A DNA stretch of 64,000 bases from JANXUC01 sp964619065 (GTDB lineage: Bacteria; Acidobacteriota; Terriglobia; Terriglobales; Acidobacteriaceae), in the NCBI GenBank assembly GCA_964619065.1, contig CAZUCC010000023.1, positions 1 through 64,000 of the forward strand. The letters are read 5' to 3'. Both the position numbers and the translations under genes were made by a program. Within the stretch, counting starts at the first letter, position 1; each line of letters starts with the position of its first letter. Below, in pieces: positions 36,569 through 44,075 of this stretch. Below the pieces are notes generated by a model, which saw only the letters and a list, made by a program, of their open reading frames with translations, was not told where the DNA came from and made no database searches.

Positions 36569-37537
36569 CTATTCAATCGGTTCCACTACCAGCCCCTCGG
36601 GATCAGAGCGGTCAGGTAACTGCGCCAACACGATCGCCACCAGCACGAGTCCGATCCCGAGTACCTGTGTAGCATTCACTCGCTCACTGAGGGCGATAGC
36701 GGCGATCAGAATCGAGAACACAGGCTCCAGACAACTTATGATCACGGCGCGTGTAGGCTCCAGGTGCTGCAGCCCTGCGAAGTAGAAAGAGAACGGTCCA
36801 AGCATCGAAATGAGCGAGAACAGCGCGAGAAATATCCACTGCGGACGCGAATAGCCCACCGCCATCACCTTCCAGGGCGGGTTGACCACGGCCCAAAAGA
36901 TCGAAGCTGTGAATACCGCCCAGAGCAGGACTTTCCACCGGTTGTAGCGGGCTAGCACGCCATGCACTGCGATGTTGTAGAAGCTGAACGAGACTGCCGC
37001 CAGCAGAGCCGCGGCCACGCCTAATGCGTCAAGCCGCAGAGCATTCCCGTGTACGAGATCAAGCGCCAGCGCGATCCCGGCCACAGCCATGCCTACGGCG
37101 CCCATCCGCTTGAGCGTCGGTTTCTGCAATCTGCGTCCGACCATATAAAGCAATACCCACACCGGCGCGGTGTATTGCACGATGATCGCTGTGGCCACAT
37201 TCGTTCGCTGAATTGCGAGATAGTAAAAATAGTTCGAAGCCGCCATCCCCAAAATCCCAATGACGGTCATCGTACCCAAATCGCGCCACGGCAGAAGCAG
37301 GGAGCGGACGCCGCGCCGCGCCACGAGCACCACCAATAGCACGGCGCAGGAGAACGTGACTCTTCCCTGCGCAATCGCCAGCGGATCGATAGCGCCCACC
37401 AATTCTCCGCCAATCCTCAGCTTTCCCGTGAACACGGCCCGGCCCAGGCTTGCTGCAATTCCCCATTGCAACGTTGCCAGCGCTATGTAGAAGAATCCGC
37501 GAAGTGGATGGCGTGTCCTAATCAAGGTGTTGTACAA
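36569..37537 (-). CDS. EamA/DMT-family transporter
   Basis: About ten membrane helices in two EamA repeats. The first includes TLQWGIAASLGRAVFTGKL and MAASNYFYYLAIQRTNVATAIIVQYTAPVWVLLY. The second includes MLGPFSFYFAGLQHLEPTRAVIISCLEPVFSILIAA. The frame stays open to 37771 antisense-like across the glutaredoxin gene, but that extension is non-hydrophobic and out of family. The start is set at TTG 37537; TTG 37525 is also possible. Substrate unknown. It follows the selenocysteine glutaredoxin by about 20 nt. Confidence 0.8.
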   Translation of the reverse strand: MYNTLIRTRHPLRGFFYIALATLQWGIAASLGRAVFTGKLRIGGELVGAIDPLAIAQGRVTFSCAVLLVVLVARRGVRSLLLPWRDLGTMTVIGILGMAASNYFYYLAIQRTNVATAIIVQYTAPVWVLLYMVGRRLQKPTLKRMGAVGMAVAGIALALDLVHGNALRLDALGVAAALLAAVSFSFYNIAVHGVLARYNRWKVLLWAVFTASIFWAVVNPPWKVMAVGYSRPQWIFLALFSLISMLGPFSFYFAGLQHLEPTRAVIISCLEPVFSILIAAIALSERVNATQVLGIGLVLVAIVLAQLPDRSDPEGLVVEPIE

Positions 37538-37557
37538 AGATCTACGGCCACCGGAAA

Positions 37558-37809
37558 TTACAGTCCAAGCAGCTGATCGAGGCGATCCGGATCGAATCCA
37601 ATCATGACTTCCTCGCCAGCCTCTACGCCAATAACAAGGGTTGGGGTGGAATGGCTCTTGTACTTCCCTATCAGGTCCTGCACCGCGGCAGGATCGCGCG
37701 TTACGTCCCGCTCTTCGAACGCGATTCCCCTCTCCGAGAGGAATGCCGTAACCACATGGCAGGGTGGTCAACCAGGCTGCGTAAAAACGATGACCTTAGG
37801 TTGTTCCAT
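37558..37809 (-). CDS. selenocysteine-containing glutaredoxin-like protein (U-P-P-C active site)
   Basis: An 83-residue frame from ATG 37809 to TAA 37558, read through an in-frame TGA at 37768-37770 (residue 14). The TGA occupies the first active-site position of a glutaredoxin/NrdH-type fold: KVIVFTQPG-U-PPCHVVTAFL, followed by GIAFEERDV. It continues with the cis-proline strand STPTLVIG and the typical GFDPDRLDQLLGL ending. A strong hairpin immediately downstream of the TGA (37724-37744) fits a bacterial SECIS. Without Sec insertion only a 13-residue peptide would be made. It lies 41 nt after the OsmC stop, suggesting a thiol/peroxide-stress operon. No Shine-Dalgarno is obvious. Identity as a Grx fold is strong; Sec insertion is inferred from the UxxC position and hairpin. 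Confidence 0.88.
37724..37744 (-). promoter_or_regulatory. bacterial SECIS-like stem-loop for UGA-Sec at 37768-37770
   Basis: On the mRNA (minus strand), ATTCCTCTC (37744-37736) pairs over all 9 positions, with one U-G wobble, with GAGGGGAAT (37732-37724), leaving a GGA loop (37735-37733). The loop starts 33 nt after the UGA. This is within the roughly 16-37 nt window described for bacterial SECIS elements, and a G opens the loop as in SelB-binding hairpins. The element lies inside the coding sequence. Confidence 0.8.
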
Positions 37810-37850
37810 GGACTGTCTGATTCTGCATTGACCCGCAATGGCGCATTTTC

Positions 37851-38252
37851 TTAATCATACTCAATCGTAAATGTAATCTTGGCTGTCTTCTCCAGCATGG
37901 CGGAAACCGAGCAGTACTTTTCTTTGGAAAGACGCACCGCATCCTGCATCGCCTTCTTCGAGACATTTCCCCGTACGCGATAGACCAGCCGGATCGCCGT
38001 GTACACTTTCGGCGGCTGATGGGCCTGATCGGCTTCGGCACGAACTTCCAGGCTGGTAAACGGTTCGCGCTTCTTGTGCAGGATGCTGACAACGTCGGTG
38101 GCCGTGCACCCGCATAATCCGATAAGTACGAGTTCCATAGGGCTGTTGGCGGTTTTGTCCGCCGAAGCGGCATCCATCACAAGGGCATGCCGGCTGCCGG
38201 CGACGCCCACGAATCTCGAATTGTCAGTCCAGGCTGCGCTGGCAGTAATCAT
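37851..38252 (-). CDS. OsmC family peroxidase-like protein
   Basis: 133 residues. The two redox cysteines of the family are visible: Cys49 in GLCGCTATDVV and Cys114 in KEKYCSVSAML; an extra Cys47 is present. Members reduce organic hydroperoxides or are of the YhfA subtype. Its close downstream neighbour is a selenocysteine glutaredoxin, which could act as its reductant. ATG at 38252 gives the full domain. Confidence 0.9.
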   Translation of the reverse strand: MITASAAWTDNSRFVGVAGSRHALVMDAASADKTANSPMELVLIGLCGCTATDVVSILHKKREPFTSLEVRAEADQAHQPPKVYTAIRLVYRVRGNVSKKAMQDAVRLSKEKYCSVSAMLEKTAKITFTIEYD

Positions 38253-38350
38253 AATGGAATTCCCTCTATTGAAACCAAAACCTCAAGTGATTGTTGAACT
38301 CTCGAGAAATATTGGAATATATTTCGAGAACAAAAAGCGCGCGTGCCGAA

Positions 38351-39781
38351 TCACCGCAAATTGTCCGTCACTGGCTCGGGGTGGATGAGTACACGAAACA
38401 GTTGTGGCGCCGCCTGTTTAAAGCGAATTTCGAGTTCCGTCTGCACGTCGTGCACCCGCGAAAGCTGCATCCCATCCGGCATGGTGCAATGGCATGACAA
38501 GTAAAGGCGGTCGCGCACGCGCCGGATCTTTACATCGTGCATGTCGATGATTTCCGGAAACCCAGCGGCAATTGCCTTCAGTTTGACCTCCAGTGCGGCA
38601 TCCTCGATTTGCTCTTCACCCGGTTCAATGGTTGCTGGTTCGCTCTCGATGTGTGTAAGAATCGAAGAAACCTCCGGTACTTCCGAGCGGATTTCGGATT
38701 CTAATTGTGTCACCCGGTCATGCGCTTCTTTTAGCACGTAATTCTCGTTGAGCTCCAGATGCTGCTCCACGTGCAGCCGTCCGTTCATATGTTGCACGCT
38801 GACGTCATGAACATTGACGTTGTGTCGTGTCGCCACCGCGCGCACACGGTCGAAAATGCTCTCATCGAGTTGTGGACGCGCCAACGAGTGCACCATCACG
38901 TCTGCATTGGGCAGAAGCCTCTGTACCGTCGACGTAACGGAACGCACAATCTGCTCCGACCGTTGAAAGGTCACTGCGCGCGGTAGCGCCACAGACAGAT
39001 CCGCAAAATAACGGTTTCCAGCCCGCCGGATGCGCACGCGGTCTACCTCCACCACACCTTCCACGCCGGTCACCGCGGAGATAATTCCGGCACGCACTCC
39101 CTGGGGCGCAGCGTCCAGGAGTGCATCAATAGTACGGCGCGCAAGTCGCCAGCTTACCCAGATCACCACACCCGCAACGCACAAGGCGGCAATCGGATCG
39201 GCGTCCCGCAACCAGTCAACGCCCATGCGGCGACCCACTGCCACTAAAGCCAGCCCAAGAATCACAACTGAGCTCGACCAGATGTCCGTGCTGAAGTGCA
39301 GCGCGTCAGCCTCAAGAGCCTGGCTATCGTACTTCGCAGCGATGCGGCCCAGAGCACGAGAGCGCCAGAAGTCGATGGCAATCGACAGGAACATCACGGC
39401 GAATGCTGCCCACGAAGGCTCAATCTCCACCCGTCGGATGAAGAGCCTGTGCTGGGCCTCATAAATAATCCACACGCAGGTCAACAGAAGCAGAAAGGTT
39501 TCGATAAATGCAGAAAAATTTTCGACTTTCCCATGACCGTATTGGTGGTCGGCATCCGCCGGCTTATCGGAAACCCGGACGGAGAAATATGTGATCGTAG
39601 CGGCAATCAAGTCGAGTCCGGAGTGCGCCGCTTCGGAAAGAATGCCCAGCGACCCGGTCGCAATACCCACAAACGCCTTCAGAAACGTGATCGCCAGTGC
39701 GGCCAGAACCGAGCTGCCGGCAACGGAGCGCTTCTCGGTGCGCATATTTCTTTGAAGCGTCTGGCTCTTGGCGACGGGCAT
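38351..39781 (-). CDS. cation diffusion facilitator with extended cytoplasmic domains
   Basis: A metal/proton antiporter of the CDF family (Zn, Fe, Mn or Co). The membrane domain carries the HxxxD sites His53/Asp57 (AAHSGLD) and His162/Asp166 (ALHFSTD). YGHGKVENFSAFIE lies between them. After about residue 265 there are two or three successive cation-efflux dimerisation-like segments: GVEGVVEVDRVRIRRAGNRYFADLSVALP, NVNVHDVSVQHMNGRLHVEQHLEL and EIIDMHDVKIRRVRDRLYLSCHC. Typical members have about 300 residues, this one 476. The frame is open to 39964; ATG at 39781 removes an unlikely extension. Confidence 0.9.
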   Translation of the reverse strand: MPVAKSQTLQRNMRTEKRSVAGSSVLAALAITFLKAFVGIATGSLGILSEAAHSGLDLIAATITYFSVRVSDKPADADHQYGHGKVENFSAFIETFLLLLTCVWIIYEAQHRLFIRRVEIEPSWAAFAVMFLSIAIDFWRSRALGRIAAKYDSQALEADALHFSTDIWSSSVVILGLALVAVGRRMGVDWLRDADPIAALCVAGVVIWVSWRLARRTIDALLDAAPQGVRAGIISAVTGVEGVVEVDRVRIRRAGNRYFADLSVALPRAVTFQRSEQIVRSVTSTVQRLLPNADVMVHSLARPQLDESIFDRVRAVATRHNVNVHDVSVQHMNGRLHVEQHLELNENYVLKEAHDRVTQLESEIRSEVPEVSSILTHIESEPATIEPGEEQIEDAALEVKLKAIAAGFPEIIDMHDVKIRRVRDRLYLSCHCTMPDGMQLSRVHDVQTELEIRFKQAAPQLFRVLIHPEPVTDNLR

Positions 39782-39907
39782 CGCTACGATTATCGCCCCT
39801 CTCTGCGTCTCCGCCAAGCTGCACGCACGGAACGCCCCGAGTCCACCGCATATGCTACGATGAATGCCGATCTCTTCTTTGATTTCTCCTTGGAGGATGT
39901 ATTTCCC

Positions 39908-41020
39908 GTGACTTTCCGTCATTTTTTCAGCGTAATCCTGTGCTGCTCGATGGCATTCGGGCAAGCCGCCAGCCCGGTAGCACCGGCCCCGCCCGCGACT
40001 GCCGCGAGCACAACCCAGCCAGCCGCGCCGCTTCCCCCGGATGCTCCGGTCATCACGATTAAGGGTGTATGCACTCCACCATCGGCGGCCGATTGCTCAA
40101 CCGTCGTAACCAAGGCGGACTTTGAAGCCCTCGTGCAGGCAGTTCAACCCCAGATGCCTCTCAAAATGCAACGCCAAATGGCCGCCGGCTACGCTCAACT
40201 ATTGACCATGGCCGCCGAAGCTCGCAAACGCGGACTCGACAATAGCCCGCGCGTTCAAGTGCGCACCAAGATTTCCGTCATGCAGGCGCTGCAACGCGAG
40301 CTTGCGGAGTCCGCCCAGGAAGAAGCGGGCAAGATCTCCGACGCGGACATCGAGAAATATTACGCCGAGCACAAATCCAACTTCGAGCAAGCTGACATGC
40401 AGCGCTTGTTCATTCCGCGCGTCCCTCAGCCCGCTGACAAAACCGAAGACAAGAAGGTCAACGCCCTCGGAGCGGCCAAGACCGGTGCGAAAGCCGCTGG
40501 CACAAAAACAGCCGCCAGTGCTGGCGCTGCCACTAAAAAGCCCGCTACCGCCAAACCTGCTCCTGTCGCCGACGAAGCCAGCATGAAAGCTCTGGCGGCA
40601 AAACTCCGCACGCGAGCAGCGGCTGGCGAAGACTTCAGTAAGCTTCAGGTCGAAGCCTTCACGGCAGCGCACATCAAAGCCGCCGTACCCGAGACAAAGC
40701 TCACCAAAGCTACGCGCAACGCTCTGCCGCCAAACCACCGTGCAGTTTTCGACCTCGCGCCCGGCGCAGTCTCCGAGCTGATCACAGAGGGAAACGGATA
40801 CTATGTCTACAAAATGAGTACGAAAACGACGCAAAGTCTCGACGACGCGAAGAGCGATATTCGCACTGCCATCAAGAACGAACGCTTGCAGCAGGCAATG
40901 GAAGCGATTTCCAAGCTGGGCACGACCACCTTTAACGACGCGTATTTCGGGCCGGCAGAGCAGTCCGTGCCACCCCAAGGACCGGGTGCACCCGGTCATC
41001 CACCCGCCGATAAGGAATGA
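39908..41020 (+). CDS. SurA/PpiC-like periplasmic peptidyl-prolyl isomerase with Ala/Lys-rich insertion
   Basis: GTG at 39908 follows a GGAGG at 11 nt and gives a clear signal peptide (about 1-19, ending MAFGQA). A SurA-like helical N-domain follows (VVTKADFEALVQAVQ, then QMAAGYAQLLTMAAEARKRGL). The parvulin domain starts at DADIEKYYAEHKSNFEQADMQRLFIPRV. It is interrupted by about 55 residues rich in Ala, Lys and Thr, then resumes at ASMKALAAKLRTRAAAGEDF and ends ELITEGNGYYVYKM. It probably assists outer-membrane protein folding. Its stop overlaps the SDR start by 4 nt (ATGA). Confidence 0.82.
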   Translation: MTFRHFFSVILCCSMAFGQAASPVAPAPPATAASTTQPAAPLPPDAPVITIKGVCTPPSAADCSTVVTKADFEALVQAVQPQMPLKMQRQMAAGYAQLLTMAAEARKRGLDNSPRVQVRTKISVMQALQRELAESAQEEAGKISDADIEKYYAEHKSNFEQADMQRLFIPRVPQPADKTEDKKVNALGAAKTGAKAAGTKTAASAGAATKKPATAKPAPVADEASMKALAAKLRTRAAAGEDFSKLQVEAFTAAHIKAAVPETKLTKATRNALPPNHRAVFDLAPGAVSELITEGNGYYVYKMSTKTTQSLDDAKSDIRTAIKNERLQQAMEAISKLGTTTFNDAYFGPAEQSVPPQGPGAPGHPPADKE

Positions 41021-42078
41021 CGGATACAAAACCGCCCATTGTCGTAACCGGAGCAGCTGGCAACCTAGGCCGCCGGCTGCTCCCTTTGCTCTCCGACTTT
41101 TCGGTCACGGCTGTGGACATCAGTCCCCCCGATAGTGGAGCAGAGCGTTTCGTCCGTCTCGATCTGGGCAAGGAAGAATCTTGCCGGGAATTGTTTCATC
41201 TCTTTCAGCAAGTCGGGCCTGTAGCCGTTATCCACCTTGCTTTTGTGATCGATCCGGTCCGCATTGGTGTTCTGGATTTGGATCGAATGTGGCAGATTAA
41301 CGTCGCCGGTACGGCGCGCGTGCTGGAAGCCGTCTCGGAAACCAACCGCAATGGTATAAACACAATCCGCAAACTCATTCATCTGAGCAGCGTATCCTGT
41401 TATGGGCCCGATCTTAGCCGCCCCGCAACCGAGGAAGCGCGCCTCGGGGCGCACACCTTACCCTACGCCATCCATAAGAAGGAATCTGACGAAATCGTTC
41501 AGCTCTGGGCGCCTTCGCTGGCGCAATCCAGCATTTACCTGCTGCGGCCACACATTTTTGCCGGATCTACCATGGAGAACTACATGGTCGGGGCTTTTCG
41601 AGGGACTGCCAACGGTACCGGCCGATGGGCTGAAAGACTTCGTGCCAAAGGCAGGCGCCTTCCCTGCATCCTGCCGCGCAATCGCCGCTACCTGGACAAC
41701 AAGATTCAATTCGTTCATGTAGACGATATGGCGCGCTTGATCACGCACATTGCAAGCATTGATGAACCGGAGACGCAACGCCTGAACATTTTGAATGTGG
41801 CGGGCCGGGGTGAGCCTCTCACCTATGAGCGTTGTATCGAACTGGCGCAAGCTAAACTTATCCGGCTACCCGGGAGGTGGTCCTGCCGGATGGTGCTCGA
41901 GGCTTTATGGCGGACAGGCATTTCAGCGATTCCACCGGAAGCGCTTCCCTACATGACCGGGGAGTACATCATGGACACAAGCCGCTTGCAGGCTTGGCTC
42001 GGCGCGAAGTATCCGGAGGTGATCCGCTACACCGTCGAAGACGCTTTCCGAGACACATTTCACACCGCAGCTAGCTAA
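41017..42078 (+). CDS. NAD-dependent epimerase/dehydratase (extended SDR)
   Basis: 353 residues. The Rossmann motif GAAGNLG (12-18) and the YAIHK catalytic YxxxK, preceded by HLSSVSCYGP, are present. The C-terminal third is variable and contains RLPGRWSCRM. Nucleotide-sugar epimerase-like, but the substrate is not deducible. It is coupled by ATGA to the PPIase gene, an unusual partner. It converges with ubiE/menG. Confidence 0.85.
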   Translation: MTDTKPPIVVTGAAGNLGRRLLPLLSDFSVTAVDISPPDSGAERFVRLDLGKEESCRELFHLFQQVGPVAVIHLAFVIDPVRIGVLDLDRMWQINVAGTARVLEAVSETNRNGINTIRKLIHLSSVSCYGPDLSRPATEEARLGAHTLPYAIHKKESDEIVQLWAPSLAQSSIYLLRPHIFAGSTMENYMVGAFRGTANGTGRWAERLRAKGRRLPCILPRNRRYLDNKIQFVHVDDMARLITHIASIDEPETQRLNILNVAGRGEPLTYERCIELAQAKLIRLPGRWSCRMVLEALWRTGISAIPPEALPYMTGEYIMDTSRLQAWLGAKYPEVIRYTVEDAFRDTFHTAAS

Positions 42079-42095
42079 AACGTGGATGCTGCCGT

Positions 42096-42911
42096 CTACT
42101 TCCGTCCCCAATAAAAACCGGCAATCCCAAACGTGTAGGGTGTCCACTCAGCCTCCCGAAAACCGGCAGCCCGCATGCGCTCCAGCATCTCGGCTGGCTT
42201 GGGAAAGCGCTCGACGGACGCCGGCAGGTAGGCGTAAGGTCCGCTGACTCCGGAAAGAGCAGTCCCGATCTTAGGCAAGATATGGCGGAAATAAACCCGA
42301 TACATCACGCCCAGCGTTCCCTTAGGCTCGCTGCACTCCAAAATTCCGCACTCGCCTCCAGGCCGGAGCACGCGAAGAATTTCCCGCAAACCAGCATCGT
42401 AGTCCGCAAGATTCCGGAAACCGAACGCGGAAGTCACCAGACTGAATGCGCCGCTGGCGAAGGGCAGCTGCAGCGCATCGGCTTCGATCCAATTCAGGCT
42501 TTTCCCTCTCTTGAGAGACTTCGCTACCGCGCGATGCAACATAGGGTGTGCGAAATCAGCCCCCACAATTCGGGCTCCGCCACGCGCCCTGCGCTCCAGC
42601 GCAAACGCCATGTCTCCCGTTCCGCAGCATAAATCCAGAACGCGCGCATCGGGACTCGCCAAAATGGAATCGAACCGCCGCGCTGCCCGCCACCACCATA
42701 ACCGGTCCACGTTCATGGAGAGAACATGATTCAGCAGATCATAGCGAGGAGCAATCGAGCTGAACATCTCCTGCACGGCGCGCGCTGCCGCCTGCGGATC
42801 GGCAGTTCCCGCCGGGGATGCACCCTGGGTTCGCACAGTCTCGGTTCGCGTATCTTGAATACGCGCTTCTTGGGTGCTCGTCTCTTGCGCTTCTCGCAGA
42901 CTTGGACTCAT
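42096..42911 (-). CDS. ubiE: demethylmenaquinone methyltransferase (UbiE/MenG)
   Basis: SAM-dependent C-methylation in quinone synthesis. MFSSIAPRYDLLNHVLSMNVDRLWWWRAA and the SAM motif VLDLCCGTGDMAFAL are present. DALQLPFASGAFSLVTSAFGFRNLADYDAGLREILRVLRPGGECGILE is typical of UbiE/MenG. The first 45 residues are Gln/Thr/Glu-rich and variable. ATG at 42911 overlaps the aroB stop by 4 nt. Menaquinone rather than ubiquinone is the expected product in this lineage. Confidence 0.92.
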   Translation of the reverse strand: MSPSLREAQETSTQEARIQDTRTETVRTQGASPAGTADPQAAARAVQEMFSSIAPRYDLLNHVLSMNVDRLWWWRAARRFDSILASPDARVLDLCCGTGDMAFALERRARGGARIVGADFAHPMLHRAVAKSLKRGKSLNWIEADALQLPFASGAFSLVTSAFGFRNLADYDAGLREILRVLRPGGECGILECSEPKGTLGVMYRVYFRHILPKIGTALSGVSGPYAYLPASVERFPKPAEMLERMRAAGFREAEWTPYTFGIAGFYWGRK

Positions 42912-44008
42912 TGGCTCGCTGACATGCGCCGCAACGTTTCCACGGCCTCCAAAACAACGCCATCCGGAATTCCAGTGACCACTTCGACTGTACCAATCTT
43001 CTTCGGAAGAATAAAACGCACCTTGCCACCGCGTGCTTTTTTGTCGGACACCAGGCGCGCCACAATCTTTTTTGCGGAAGTATTTACGCGCGGCAAGTGG
43101 CCCAGGTTAAGCACAGTTTGAATCACCCGCTCCGCTTCCGCAGCCTGCATCGTTCCCACGGATTTCGCTATGTGGGCAGCCGCAATCATTCCCCAGGCCA
43201 CGGCCTCCCCATGCAGGAACTGATGGTAGCCCGTCTCCGCTTCCAGCGCGTGTCCGATGGTGTGCCCGAAGTTCAGAATTTGCCGCAGACCGCCTTCCCG
43301 TTCATCAGCCGCCACCACCCTAGCCTTGAGCTTCACCGAGGCCGCGATCACCCGGTCGAGTGTTACCCCTTGGCGTTGTAGGATGGCAGCTTGATTCACT
43401 TCCATAAAACGAAATAACCCCGCATCGCCGATCACTCCGCACTTCAGGGACTCATACAGACCCGCACGAAACTCGCGTTCCGGTAAAGTGTCAAGAACCT
43501 CCGAATCTATCAACACGGCTAGCGGCTGGTGAAACGCTCCCACCAGGTTCTTCCCCGTGCGAAGGTTCACCCCTGTCTTTCCGCCCACCGAAGCATCGAC
43601 TTGCGCCAACAGCGTGGTTGGAATTTGCACGAAATCAATACCGCGCATATAGGCGGCTGCTAGAAATCCGGCTACATCTCCGACGACACCGCCACCCAAC
43701 GCGATCACAGCGCTATCCCGGTCTGCGCCAAGAGCCACCATGCGCTCGGCCAAAATTTGCAAGGAATGAAGATTCTTGTTCCGTTCCCCATCGCTCATTT
43801 CAAGGAACTCTGGCCGCAATCCGGCATCCTTTAGAGATGCGTGCAGCTTCTCTCCCCACAAACGGCGCACGGGCGGTACTGTCACGACAAAACAACGTCG
43901 CTCCTTGCCTAGCACCCGCGCTAAGGCTTGGCCCGCACGTTGAAGCAATCCACGTTGCAGCAGCACATCGTAGTGCCGTGGTTCCACTCGTACTTTGACT
44001 CGTTGCAT
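42908..44008 (-). CDS. aroB: 3-dehydroquinate synthase
   Basis: Second step of the shikimate pathway, using NAD and a divalent metal. GGGVVGDVAGFLAAAYMRGIDFVQIPTTLLAQVDASVGGKTGVN is diagnostic. NFGHTIGHALEAETGYHQFLHGEAVAWGM carries metal-ligand histidines. The length is 366 residues. It is translationally coupled to ubiE/menG; both lead toward chorismate-derived quinone. Confidence 0.95.
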   Translation of the reverse strand: MQRVKVRVEPRHYDVLLQRGLLQRAGQALARVLGKERRCFVVTVPPVRRLWGEKLHASLKDAGLRPEFLEMSDGERNKNLHSLQILAERMVALGADRDSAVIALGGGVVGDVAGFLAAAYMRGIDFVQIPTTLLAQVDASVGGKTGVNLRTGKNLVGAFHQPLAVLIDSEVLDTLPEREFRAGLYESLKCGVIGDAGLFRFMEVNQAAILQRQGVTLDRVIAASVKLKARVVAADEREGGLRQILNFGHTIGHALEAETGYHQFLHGEAVAWGMIAAAHIAKSVGTMQAAEAERVIQTVLNLGHLPRVNTSAKKIVARLVSDKKARGGKVRFILPKKIGTVEVVTGIPDGVVLEAVETLRRMSASQ

Positions 44009-44075
44009 GCCATTTCATCATAGCTGAGCGCGCCGCTCGGACGCCCGCAACCTGCGTGATACCATTTTCCAAGCA

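Noticed and set aside
37558..37755. A short glutaredoxin starting at GTG 37755
   Set aside because: It would lack the first beta strand and the active site; the family sequence clearly continues upstream through the TGA to ATG 37809.
39296..39907. Long N-terminal extension of the PPIase frame
   Set aside because: It runs antisense through the CDF gene and lacks similarity; GTG 39908 gives a signal peptide and ribosome site.
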